Part shown: one piece after another, positions 47,001-58,774 of the stretch
Layout of the letters: the number at the start of each line of letters is the position of its first letter
Position numbering within the stretch: position 1 is the first letter of the stretch
Assembly: GCA_015680685.1 (NCBI GenBank)
Contig: MNCI01005867.1
Span: forward strand, 1,271 to 65,270
Direction: 5' to 3'
Source of the DNA: Gnetum montanum
Lineage: Eukaryota > Streptophyta > Gnetopsida > Gnetales > Gnetaceae
DNA: 64,000 nucleotides
The notes under the pieces: model-generated
The model's database searches: none
The model's input: the letters and a program-made list of their open reading frames with translations, nothing else
What the model was told of the DNA's origin: nothing
Made by a program: the position numbers and the translations under genes

Positions 47001-49020
47001 GTAAAACCTTTTCACAAGCCTAAATCAACTAATACAACAAACACCTCATCGGATGGACAACCACACTCAATCTTTCAGCTCTCCTCCTTTCAACTTAGTC
47101 ATGGGGGAGATGGCCATCCATGCTAAAGCAGCTCCTAAGTTTTTTATCTTTTTGTTTTATACCTTGTTACTTTTACAACTTTTTGTTTTACACATTTTTT
47201 ATCTTATAGCTTTTGGTTTTACAACATTATTAATATGTTTTATTTTTCTTAAATATTTTACACTTTCTTTTATATTCTCATTTATTTTGGATGTGATTTT
47301 CTTATTATGTTTTAGTAATAATGTGCCTTATTGCCAACTGGGTACAATGCATTTAATTAATGTGGGCATGTGCTATCTAGTTATTTGATTGTTGGTGTCT
47401 AAATTCTAGCTTTGAATTTTGTTACTAATGACTAGGACATGGTTTCTTTTTCATGAAATAGGCAATGAGTCCACAACATCCACCCATTGACAAACTCTAT
47501 GATTTTCCTTGTTCTAGAAATGTGTGATCCTTATTCATTCATAAAACCATAATGAAGTTATAACCTTGGTAGTTTCTAGATTTGGAAAAGATTCAAAGGT
47601 TTGAATAGGGTGTGACTTCAAGGGGATTCGATACTCTTTGTGCCTTTCTACTTACTTGGGTGCATGTGTGTTTTCATGGATTTCTTACCATTCCTTGTCA
47701 ACCAATAATAGGAAGTTAAATAAGTCTTTGCATGGCTTGGTTTCCATCATAAAAAAATAACAAATGATGGGAATTCAAAGCACAATCCTTAGACAAAATA
47801 AATGGGCTATAAGCACTAGTTATGGGACTCTAAAGACATGTTACCCATGCCTGAAGGTCCCCTCTAACTAAGGTCCTTCCTCACTTCCTACTTCTTTTTT
47901 CTTCTCTAATAAATAACAATGGTTGTTCTGTGGGAGCACTCTTGTGTCTTAGGGAGGTGGACTAGTCTTAGAATGGAAATGCAATGTCACTAAATATGGT
48001 TGGTTTTGGTCTAAACTAAAGATGGATTTTATCAAGTCATTTAACCACAAAATTCATCAGGGACTTCATGTGACCTTAGTTAGGAACTCCATTCCACTCT
48101 CTCCCTCATCCATTTGTGGTTTCCATTTCTCACCTCATTGCTAGTTTCATGTTCTTGTTCGATGTCTTGATTTGATGTGTCAAAATTCTTAGGTAGTTTC
48201 TTTTGAGTTTTTGTACTTAACTTTTCATAACCATTAATTGTCTATGGGGCCCAAAAACTCCTCAATTTGAAGTTATGCAGGGGTAATAAAAGGCCTATGC
48301 CTACTTTAGGGAGGACCCACTTGCACATCTTTTGGTTGAGTTAGTTAAGTTATTTATACTTAGACATCCTCACAATCAAATTCTTTTGCAGGCCACATCA
48401 ATGACATCCAATTGTGCACATCTTCACAATGTTTTTCAGTGAAATCCTCTTTGTATTTGTTGTGAATTCTTAAACCCTCTTTAAGCCTTTGATCATGTTT
48501 GAACTTGTTTTAATTTAATGATGGACTACTTATCCATTTTACCCTATTTGTCAATCGTCCTGCTAACACTACTAAAGGAGTCAATCCATCATAATCACAA
48601 CCTAGCCAAGTTTCATCACCTATGAGATTAGGTACTTAAAAGCTAAATGTCACACACTACACAAAAATCCAAAATTTTGTTATGATTGCAATGGGAAGCA
48701 TGGATTGGAAAAGGAACTATCTTCACCAATGGATAAGTAGCAACATCATGTGACAAGGATCCTTCATGATTGTTGAATCTTCTCCCTCACTATTCAACTA
48801 CCAAAGGCATTGGATGTCTATTTTGTCTAGGGTGTTCACTTCTTTGGTTATGAACACCCAATTTTGTAAAAGATTCTAAATCCGTACACTCGGGCACTTA
48901 GCATTTGTCTGTTTCATCTAAGTCAAGTTTGCATGTCAGTCAATAATTTCATACCTACCAGATATTTTGTAAGGAACTCGTTCCTCCTTTTGTTCACTCG
49001 AGGATGAGTTTTCATTTAGT
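47001..49020 (+). other. E6 region between integrase and 3' LTR (env position), noncoding
   Basis: About 2 kb where Athila elements may carry an env-like ORF. Only a short hydrophobic frame at 47053-47388 is open, and I would not call it a gene. Blocks match the same region of E7 (61248-62640), including a 41-bp identical stretch at 47832-47872. Confidence 0.55.
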
Positions 49021-49880
49021 CGTGGGGGTATGATAAATCATGTTTAGATATGCTTCAATATTGGATATGTGATATCAAAGTCTCAATATCAAATACCTGA
49101 TATCAGATCCTAAGATTCGATGTTGAATATCCAATATCATGAGGTACATGCCAACCTATAAATATAGCACTTGTGCATATGATTTCCAATTTAGATTTTG
49201 CATAGGGTAACAAAGTTCTTGCAATTTAGCCATTCCAAAGTTTGAATATTTCTGAGTGCCCGTAGTAGGAGTCTGAGTATGTATGGATCTTTATTTAAGC
49301 ACTGATGTACTTGAGCACATCAATATGACAGAAACAAAAATGAGCCCTTTTGATAATCCTTGCAGTACTAAGAATATATTAATGTTTCCTTTAATGCATT
49401 TAACGTTCATGCAGTTTATCTTAATGCAATTTAATTAAACAATTAATTTTTAGTTATTAATGAACATAAGCATGACCACTTCAAGAATACATATAGCACT
49501 TGGTAACCCAGAAACACTTAATGTTTGGTAATCCAGCAGTGCTATATGTGTTCAGGATGTGTATGGAGAGTGGGAAAAAATACTTATGTTAGGCTAGCTA
49601 GGTAGTAGATGAATTAGATATTAAATTACTCTACCTTTTATTCTTTCTCTAGGCAATTAGACTTATAAACATAAAATGATAAAAATCATATACCTCAATT
49701 ACACTTAACCATAAACTTGTACCTCACAAATGGAATTGAGAAGACAACAATTGTCCCAATTAGATTTCACTTCCTTGAACCAATGTACATAGGAACTAAA
49801 GGTCTACGGAGTTCAACCAAATCATGCATGAATGCTTGTGATTTTTATGGTTGGGCGTAGGGGTACCTCACCACTCATTA
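49021..49880 (+). repeat. Polypurine tract and 3' LTR of E6
   Basis: CGTGGGGGTA (49021-49030) is followed by the LTR from TGATAAATCATG (49031) to CCACTCATTA (49880), 850 bp. TATA box CTATAAATATAG near 49157. The U3 carries CAATATTGGATAT and its inverse ATATCCAATATC. The U5 ends like the other Athila-like LTRs here (GGTTGGGCGTAGGGGTACCT). Confidence 0.8.
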
Positions 49881-52200
49881 ACGGTGGAGTAGTAAAAATA
49901 GAAAATGCAATGAACTAAAAAGAAATATGGTAGGTTGGAGTTTAGGAATGAAGCATGTGGATCCAAAAAGTAGATTGAAGGATTGGAAGAAGGAATGAGG
50001 GTTGTTAACATTGTTAGAAGAAAACAAAAGATAGGATGGAGGAATAGAGCTCAAGGGAAGACTAAGTTGTCTCGTGCTAGGCGGAACAAATCCAAGTGAA
50101 GAACTCTAAGCAGCTATTGCATTGATGTTATGTATATGATGTGATAGAGGATTAGTCTTACAAAGCTATTCAACTGATTGTTCTTCATCTTTATCTGTTA
50201 AATGGACATTTGATTTAGAGGGTATACTTCTCATTTTTCCTCTAGTAGTAAGGTGAAGACCAAGAGGTTGATCCAAGATGGTCTTCATCTTTCCTCTTCA
50301 TTATACAAGTGTATTCTTTCTTGTATCTTTTCTTGCTCATGATAAATTTTGTAATTTCTTTATCTTCCTCATGATCCAATTTAATTAGATGATCTAGATT
50401 AGAGAGGAAAGAAAGAAGATCATTGGCATGCTCATATTCTACCATAAGCATGAACATAACTAGTGTGTGTAAGAAGCCTAGCTTGTGCTTAGCACAAGCT
50501 ATCTTATAGTCCTTTAGGCTTAATCCTTCTAAGAATCCCTAATTTTTCCTCAAATCACTAAGCCTTTAAAGCTTAAAGAAATCTGAATTAGAAGATGATG
50601 TCATAGCTGCAAATGTATTGTAGTAGTAATTATGATTTCACAAGGCTCTTACTAAAACCATAATTGTCCTTGAATTCAAGTTTAGACTTGAAAAAAATGA
50701 TAACATTTATTTGAAACAAATGTAAAAGTCACAAGAGAAATGATGTGACATTAGTATTTCAACACAACAGATCATAGAAACTTAGAAAGTGTAAAGAGCA
50801 CTTTAGAAATGATGTTCATTTTGGAGGTTCACTATCTAGTGCCAAAAAGATATTATAGTAAGAGTCATCATAAATCCTAGATTCAGCATAACCCTATGTA
50901 AAAATGAGCTAAACATTCCTTAACAAACAAATGATCTAAAGAAATAATTCTCTAAATTGAAAGAGGACTTACAAATTGTTAGAATTTCTAACAATGTAAC
51001 ATAGTGTTTTTCACAAATTCAAGAAAAACATTAAGAAAAAATCAACACATGAAATAGCTAGCAAAGCATACAAGATATTATGAAGGAAGAAAAAAGAAAA
51101 AAAAAAAGTAAGCACAAAGTAGTATGAAAGAGAATGTTATCCAGAATATGAAAAAAACATAGCATACATAATTGACAAGTGACAAAAACATGGAACAAAG
51201 CAAAGGTAAATCTATTGAAAATTATGGCCTTAAAAGAACAAATAAAAAAAGTGGAAAATCAAGGAAAAGAACTTGGAAGGATTTGATTAAAATCCTACAA
51301 GATGAAATCAACGATTATGGATGACTAACGAGGAGCTACATTACCCTATTCTCTTTCTAATGTGTGTGTCTGATGAAGATCTAACAAAATTTTTATAGGT
51401 TAAAAACTAGCAATATGTAATAACAAGGAATTGAATCATATCTATGTGTTGACCTAGATTCAAGAGGATTCTTCATGTATTACAAGGATAGCATGAAGGG
51501 GCCTACAATATATTCATAGGAAGAGAGGATAATCAGAACAGAACTTTAAGAAGCTAAAAATTGCATAAAGTTTTATGATAATTGTTGGAAAAGTAGCTAT
51601 TGTGTAGAGAATATGAGTCTTTGGAAAGTTTTTCAAATCATCAATATTCAAATTGCCAACCCCTTTCTGTTTAGGGATATCCTCCTCTTTATAGGTCATA
51701 AATGCCTCGTACATTATGAAGAAATGACACATTGAGATCTACAAAATCTTCTAGAAGATTCTGAATGAGAGAAATAAAGTGTAGTTGTAGAATATATTGA
51801 AAATATAGCTAATGTAGAAAATTAAATTAGACATCAAAAGCATGATTGATGCTAGAAGTTGAAGAGTAAAATGGTGTTGTATGTCAAGTATAGATTGCTA
51901 AAGAAGATAAAGTCAAATTTGATGCAAGAGACGATGCTAAATGTTGAAATTGAAGATTGGGAATATGCATTCCAAAATGATAATAAAAATGATGTATAAC
52001 ATTATTTTTTATGAATTTTGGAGAAGAATCAGAAACAACATAGTTAATGATGCAGAATATCGAATCTAGACTGCTAAAGATAGCTTTGAGCTGAAAAAGC
52101 TATTGAGTAAATCCAAAATCATAACTTATGTAGAAAAAGCCAAAGTAAGTACAATAACAACCATTTATGATAACATTGTGGGCTCTCACAAACTAACTAT
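49881..52200. other. AT-rich unassigned DNA
   Basis: I see no gene. A short minus-strand Lys/Asp-rich frame at 50242-50457 has no recognisable domain. Old unclassified repeats are likely. Confidence 0.35.
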
Positions 52201-52440
52201 AAAATTTTAGAAATGAACTACAAGAGTCTAGTTACTAGGTAGAACAAAAGATAAGTTAAGTCTGATGGTTGTCTAGTATTTATAGACTTTACTCAAATAC
52301 ATTGTATCTACGATATCATATAATATCATGTGATGGATATGATATCATACGTATGATATTTCACACACCTAATAAATTATTCATTAACATCCTTAAATTT
52401 GAATTCAAAAAATTATTTAGAAAAAGAAAGTTCTTGAAGA
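52201..52440 (-). repeat. LTR U3-R fragment with GATATC palindromes
   Basis: A minus-strand TATA (CTATAAATAC) lies at about 52277-52286, and to its right are clustered GATATCATA/TATGATATC words (52308-52360), as in the E2 U3. Only part of an LTR is recognisable. Confidence 0.45.
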
Positions 52441-52539
52441 GAAAATTTAATTTCACCATACCTAGCATGCTTACTCATGGTTGTCCCATTTGCAAGCTTA
52501 ATCTAAATCACTTTCTTTGAAGGTAAGGTTAATTTTAAT

Positions 52540-53600
52540 GTTTTGACTAGACATTATGAAATAAAATTATCACTTGCACCACTATCTATCAATAATTTAA
52601 CTTTTCTACCCTAAATAGACCTTTCAAAAATAGGTAAGGCAAAATAAAATTTTAGCAAACCTAATTTGATGGATGCTAAAATTTTGTTTACTATAGTTGA
52701 TATTGATGATTGTTAATTTCCCTTAACCATAGTTGTATTAGGCTTTTGTATCCTATTTTAATTTCTTTAGGACATTATTCATTACTTTAGGAAATCTTGC
52801 TTGAAATGTTTTTCATTGAAATTAGAGCAACTAGTTTGGATTTTCTTAGCTGTGTTTTTTAAACCATTGTATGCCTTATAGATGTAATTATTACTTAATT
52901 AGATTCTTAATAATCTTTAGAAATCCTATAAGTTTCTTCCATCATCTAGGAATTGTGAGTAGGATTCTAAGGACATAGTTGTGCAAACAATCCTCCAATG
53001 AACTTTGGAGCAAGCTCATGCTCATCCTAATGATTTATGTACCTTGATAGATCACAAAACTCTTTATAATAATCTTCTATAGAATGTCAACCTAATCACA
53101 ATGAGTTGAAACACATCTTGCACTCTTTTAAGAAGGACTCTAGCATAAAATTTTGCTTAAAATCTCAACAAAAGCCATGCAAGTTAATAATCAATCCTTG
53201 GACCTTTAAGTCATTCCACCATATTGTATCAAGTTCTCCCAAATATAGGTAGATGACTTCTAGGCATTCTTAGCTTGATAGATTCAACATGTCAATATAG
53301 TTCTTCATGACATGCTTAAGGTTAGTCTCATAGTTGATGTTGGTCTTAGTTGTAGAATTGGGAGGACAAATGATCAGTCAATTATTTCATGGAATCTACA
53401 AAGGAATTCATTTTCCCTTGGACTTATGACTACTTTCCTTTGGGACTCGTGGATAGGCTCTTAATCTCCTTAGATGTATCTTGCATGTTCTTCTTATCCC
53501 CCTAGTTAGTACCATGAAGTTCTTGTGAGGCACCACTAACCTCATTAATTTGATGTTCTATGACATTCATTCTATTGTTAACATGGACCTCCATGATTCT
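52540..53600 (-). pseudogene. E9: chromovirus-like gag-protease fragment
   Basis: Minus strand. At 52602-52560 it reads VKLLIDSGASDNFIS, an intact retropepsin active-site motif (DSG at 52578-52586). Upstream (53260-52960) it reads WWNDLKVQGLI, FLKECKMCFNSL, GQHSIEDYYKEFCDLSRYIN and ELAPKFIGGLF, the Retrotrans_gag pattern of plant chromoviruses. Frames are broken and RT and beyond are absent. A different lineage from its neighbours. Confidence 0.6.
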
Positions 53601-53612
53601 TTAATGCACTCT

Positions 53613-54241
53613 TTGAGCTCTAGGCATGAGTAGAAGGAGGAGATAAGGCAATATAAATTTTATTAAGATTGAAGGTAGTTAGGTGGTTAGGTCAAGAAAG
53701 TTAAACCTAAGTAAAATAAAACTTTTATTTATTTAAGTAGGAAAAACTAATGTTCTAGTTATGTCTAGAAGGCCAACATTACCTAAAAATAACTATTTGA
53801 TTATTAGCAATCAACTCCCAGTTAGATTTCTATGGGGTTTTTGAGCTTTAGGCATGTGTAGAAGGAGGAGATAAGGCAATATGACTTCCTTAAGAAGGAC
53901 TTATAGTAAGACTATAGGTAGTTTTGTGGTTGGGTCAAGTGAGTTAGACCTAAGTAAAACAAATTTTTACTTATTTAATTAGATAAACCTAGTATTCTAA
54001 TCAGGTATAGGAGGTCAAAATTACCTAGAAGTAACAATTTGATTGTTAGAAACCAATTCCCAATTAGATTTCTATGAGGCTTTTGAGTTTTCAGTGTCTT
54101 TAGGATACATCAAAATGAGGGCATAAAAACTAATTTTTTGAACTTTCTACACCTTAACTGACCTTACCATTGTGTCTAGAAGATCAAAATTTACTAGAAA
54201 TTACTATTTGTTTATCCAAAAAGGCTTCTAGAATTAAAAGT
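53613..54241. repeat. Tandem repeat of about 235 bp, roughly 2.6 units
   Basis: Unit 1 53613-53840, unit 2 53841-54082, partial diverged unit from 54083. Each begins TTGAGCT-TAGGCATG-GTAG and contains AGGAGGAGATAAGGCAATAT, GTCAAG-AGTTA and a CAATT/CAACTCCCAGTTAGATTTC end. It abuts the E7 LTR. Confidence 0.85.
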
Positions 54242-54784
54242 TGATGAGTCATGGGTGGCCACATTAACTAGGCCCCATTGACACAAGGTCTGCTCTTGCC
54301 TATAAATACACACTCATCAATCACATTTATGGCATCAATTAGTCATAGTGTAGTGAAGCTCTTACAATTTTTTCATTTGAAAGTTATAATATTTTCTTGA
54401 GTACCCATAGTAGGAGTCATTGAGTATATGGTTCTTTAATCGAGCATTGTTGTACCTAAGCATGACAATGTGTACAATAATAAAGACGAGCTTCTTGATA
54501 AACCTTGCAGCATTCTGAATAGTTTAGATATTTATTCATGCATTCAATGCTTTTAGTTGTTTATTTAATGTTTTCTAGTAATTGAGCTAATTAAGCAAGA
54601 TAATCTAGATAAATTAAATACATAACTACGACCGCTTCGAGTGTAACACATATTCGCTTGGTAATCCCAGTAGTGCTAGTAACCCAGTAGTGGTACATGG
54701 GTTCAAGATGTGTATGAAAAGTGGGATTAGATAATTATGTTAGAACCAGTTAATTAGTTAATTTAGATTAGTCATTACATTACT

Positions 54785-54833
<49 letters not shown>

Positions 54834-55069
54834 AGCATCAAAGAACATAAGACATAAAATGATAAAAATCATATGCCTCAATTACACTTAACCATATCCT
54901 TGTACATCACAAGTATAATTAGGAAGACAATGAATGACCTTAGGATAGGATTCACTTCTTAGAAGACTAGTGCACTAGAAACTATAAAGTCCACAAAATT
55001 CAACTAGATCACACATGAATGCTTTATGATTTGTATGGTTGGGTGTAGGGGGTACTTGGCCACTCATCA
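54242..55069 (+). repeat. 5' LTR of E7
   Basis: 828 bp, TGATGAGTCATGGG to CACTCATCA. TATA box (CTATAAATAC) near 54300. Contains a (TC)n microsatellite. The U3 before TATA is short (about 58 bp) compared with about 125 bp in other copies, with a CCCCATTGAC word shared with U3s at 3190-3210 and 62920. Confidence 0.7.
54788..54831. repeat. (TC)n microsatellite inside LTR
   Basis: About 22 uninterrupted TC dinucleotides. The corresponding site in the E6 LTR (about 49630-49650) has only a short CTTTCTCT run. Confidence 0.95.
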
Positions 55070-55070
55070 T

Positions 55071-55088
55071 TGGCACCATTGCTGGGGA
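55071..55088 (+). other. Primer binding site of E7 (tRNA-Asp type, CpG-decayed)
   Basis: TGGCACCATTGCTGGGGA. Compared with TGGCGCCGTTGCCGGGGA, the only three differences are at the three CpG sites, each turned into CpA or TpG. Confidence 0.85.
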
Positions 55089-55220
55089 CTTTTTTTGTTG
55101 AAACGTATGCTATCTAGGATTAATAAGCATTATTAATATCATTGGATGAACCCAAGATCAACATCACTTCCACACAACCTATAATTACAAAAGCACACTC
55201 ATTATTTTATTTTTTGTAAA

Positions 55221-57725
55221 ATGTCTTCTACCCACAGGCATGAAGATGTCAAACTGTCAATTCCACAAGAGTGCAAAGTGATATATACTCATCCAAATAA
55301 GTATGTGCCAAACTTAACCTTCATCCTACATCAGGATAAATAGCTGTGATGGCGTGATATGGAGGGCAACATTATAATGCCTCCTAATCTATCTGTGCCA
55401 CGGATGCTCTTTCAAACTCTTAAGAAGTTTGGCATCCTATATCTTCAAGAGGAATATATTTTGAATGGTTATGACAGTTGGGATTATTGTACCATAGAAA
55501 CACAATGCAAGCGAGATCAACACCAAGAAAAGCACCATGAGTTTATAATAGGAAAGCACTTTAGTAATCCTTTGCTCCAGCTGAGCCAAGATGATAATGT
55601 GGATCCTTCCCCTAAGGGTTCCCAACATGAAGATTTTTCACCCTTTGTTATTGGTTATGAGAGTCTAGCCTTGAACCTATGATTCACTATTCATAAACTA
55701 GGTTTAGGAAAAAGTGATAGTTAAGGCAAGGACTCAGGCAAACATCACAATGGTAAGGGATCTAAGGATGCTGGTTGTAATGAAGAGGTGGTGGAGGACA
55801 CCACAATGGCAGTGATGATCTAGCTTCATCTTCATCCTCTTCATTTGATTCTGAACATTCCTCTTCACCTTCTAGTTCTAATAGAAGCCACTGGAGAAAT
55901 AATCATGATGAAGGTGATCAACAAGATAATAATAATCGTAGAGACCACCAAGAACAAAGGGGTGATAGAAACCATCATCGGTGTCATCAATACAATCATG
56001 ATGATGAACCTATATTAGCAACTTGAAGCATGCTTAACATTGCAGAGGCAATTAAGATTCCAACTAGGCATGTGAAAAATAATCGAATCAAGAGCTTAGA
56101 GATGAACAATGTCCTAAGATTTGAGGGGGGATACAACTCTGATCTACAAAACCATCTACAAGCTTTCCACAATGCTTATGCCTTATAGAACATTGAAAAT
56201 GACTAGCAGAAACTCAAGCTATTCCCCAAGACACATTAAAGAAGTTGAAAGTTGGTATCAGTTCTTGGAGCCAGAATCCATTCACAAACGGAATACCATG
56301 TTGGAACTATTTAATGACAAATACCAGATGTACTCCAAAGTGTCTAATTTAAGAAGGAAAATCCAAGGATAGAAATAGGAAACACATGAACCATTGGATG
56401 CTACCATGGGTAGATATTATTCACTCTTACATTGATGCCCTAGCCATGATTATTCTCAGAGGGAACAACTCCACCACAACATAGATGGGCTCAGAGCAAA
56501 AACCAGAAGAACTCTTGGTATGTATGCCCAAGGGAGATTTTATGAACTAAGAGCTCATCAAATTCAAAGACTAATAGAGCAAGTAGCAAAAGAAGAAGGT
56601 GAGTTGTGAAAAAGGAACAATGTAGAAGAGTATAATAGGGACCCTTCCATAAGAAAAAAGGGGTCCAATTTTGTGATGAGGAGGAGTCACCACTCGATGA
56701 AGTGGTAAACAAGAAAACCTTGCCTATCCAAAATCTATCTCTAATATTTTAGAAAAGGTTGATAAATTATGGGACTCTTTGGATAAAAAATTCCAAACTA
56801 CTATGAAGATTGTTGCAGAATCCAAAGAGCAAAATAGTGATCATAACCGCATGAGGCAAAAAGAAGCTGAAACCACCAACCAGCAAGGTAAGGGCAAAAC
56901 TACTGCAATAGAAGAAGTTGAGAAGATAGATTGTGAAGATGATATTAGTGGTAACATTTCTTAATATGAACATCCAAAGGGATGTTTCCCTATGGTGTCA
57001 CACTTACAAGAGTCTCAGGTGTACACATTGAATTTGTGACTAGCAAGGAGGCAAGCACCCAGATGATTGTCCTATCCTCAAAGTAATCCGAGGTAGTTCC
57101 ACTAACACCAACAAGCTTATTATCTAAGTAGAGCTCAATCACAAACCTATGAGCAATATCAACAATGGCATCAACCATAATCATGGGAAATGCCACTACC
57201 ATGACATCAATACCCTTATAAGCAACTAGATCCATATGGGTACTATGCTTAGCAACACGTTTCTCCAAGAAGTTCTGTAATCCATGCCTTATTTCAACAT
57301 CACTATTTCCCTCCAGAGTATTACCAAACATATTCACCATCTACTTGAGGAGAGAAACCATATCCATACCATCCTTCACATCTATTTGCACATATCCCTC
57401 CATCCTTGACCCAATTATCTCCTACTTCATCCATGCAAAGTGAAATTTTGTCATAGCTATAGCAACAAAATGCTATGAGGGCTGTACATTCACAACTGGC
57501 CTTCCAACTAAGTGGTTCATATAATCATTCCAAGAAATGACCCTTCTTCTAACCTGACAGTCCTCTAAAATCCTCACAACCTAATACAAATAGTAGCCCT
57601 ATATCTCCAAAACCTTATCCTTTGCATCAAATACATTCGAGTACCCTTCAAACCAAGTGTTCCCTCAAATACGCACTACGATGTTAACTCATGTTGTCTC
57701 TAATTGAATCAAGGCTAGTAATTTT
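55221..57725 (+). pseudogene. Athila-like gag of E7
   Basis: ATG at 55221 (MSSTHRHEDVKLSIPQECKV). Next come NLTFILHQDK, MEGNIIMPPNLSVPRMLFQT, a Ser/His/Asn/Asp-rich linker (55790-56000), a capsid segment (LFNDKYQMYSKVSNLRRK at about 56310-56365), a coiled basic region, a cysteine/histidine motif near 56967-57000 (YEHPKGCFP, first cysteines lost) and a long Gln/Pro/Tyr-rich tail to about 57640 that aligns with E3 13432-13136 (YYQTYSPST, HNSKK-type end). Many TAG stops. Confidence 0.8.
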
Positions 57726-57728
57726 CCC

Positions 57729-58560
57729 ATGAAAATATCTGACCTAGAAAGTCCTCTAATTTACTTGCAAACTACTAGACATGAGCCATGTAAGGCTCTT
57801 CTTAATTCTAGTTCTAGTATTAATCTCATCTCTCATGACATGTACAAAGCCTATAACCTACCACCTCTCAAGAAGAGCAACATCCATTTAGAATTGGTAG
57901 ACCAATCAATCACTGTTTCTTTAGGATTAGTGGAGAACATTATGACCACAGTTTGTGGGTGATCCTACCCTGCCAATTTTCTAGTGATCAAGGTTGAAAA
58001 TTGTAAAGGTGATTTCCCCATCATTATGGGAAAGACTTGGTTAAGCATAGTAGATGCACATATGGGTATAAGGGACCTTTCCTTAGAAATCTCCAAGGAA
58101 AATGAATTTGAACATTTAGAGAAGAAGTGTGTTCGATGCATTGTGTATAGTCATAACAAGTGCAATTGCATGTAAAAGATCTAGTCCATCAAAAGTACAT
58201 TCATTAAAGCATGTAATCAGTGTGCACATGAACAAGATATTCAAAGGTGCCTGTCTGCAGTAGCCACAAAATAGAAGGACATCTAGTGGCTGACAACTGA
58301 CTCTGATAGTAGCACATTATGCATGGAACCTACTAAGAGCTTGAAATGTGCTTATATCAAAGGCACAAATAAACTCAAGCAAGTTCATCACCAACTCTCT
58401 GATGAAGAAAATGATCATACATGTTGGGGAGAGTTGGAAATCCCTAAAAATTTCAAACAAGAAGCCCTAGAGGTAAAAACTCTTCTGGCTAGCATGGAAT
58501 ATGCATTTTTGAATAATAGTAAGCCATCATAATCAATGCAAATCTTTCTCTTGAATAAAA
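57729..58560 (+). pseudogene. Protease region of E7
   Basis: Homologous to E3 12932-12132. The active site reads LLNSSSSINLIS where E3 has LLDSGSNVNLIS, so both the catalytic Asp and the Gly are lost (GAT to AAT, GGT to AGT). SITVSLGLVENIM, FPIIMGKTWLSIV and the downstream linker (HHQLSDEENDHTCWGELEIP) are conserved. Inactive. Confidence 0.8.
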
Positions 58561-58774
58561 AGATAAGTTATTATAGGTTGTCAACAAGTGGCCAACAACC
58601 TTTAATTGGTCATATCCCGAACTTACAAGAGTTGACCCATGAATATGCCAACATTGTATTTACATTGACCCAACCATGAAGCCAAGAAGGTAATCACAGA
58701 GGCAACTAAACCCCAAATCGAAATATATCATCAATAAGAAAATAGAACAACTCCTCAAGGCATGATTCATCTAT

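Larger units (their letters stand above)
21551..49880 (+). mobile_element. Element E6: truncated Athila-like retrotransposon with two nested insertions
   Basis: Segments in order: RT (21551-22283), chimeric insertion (22284-25524), RNase H (25525-26216), nested E5 (26217-45930), integrase (45931-47000), 3' noncoding region, polypurine tract and 3' LTR (to 49880). Joining the segments gives the same order as uninterrupted E7 at 58775-61250. Gag, protease and the 5' LTR are missing. Confidence 0.8.

Noticed and set aside
47053-47388. Env-like protein of E6 (hydrophobic 111-codon frame)
   Set aside because: Low-complexity Phe/Leu/Ile stretch from T-rich DNA, and the matching region of E7 has no comparable conserved frame.
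50242-50457. Possible copia gag on minus
   Set aside because: Composition is Lys/Asp-rich but no gag motif could be recognised.
56990-57340. 116-codon open frame on minus within E7, and the idea that 57240-57700 is a foreign insertion
   Set aside because: The plus strand here, read through TAG stops, aligns with the Gln/Pro/Tyr-rich gag tail of E3 (13432-13136), so this is ordinary gag and the minus frame is a shadow.
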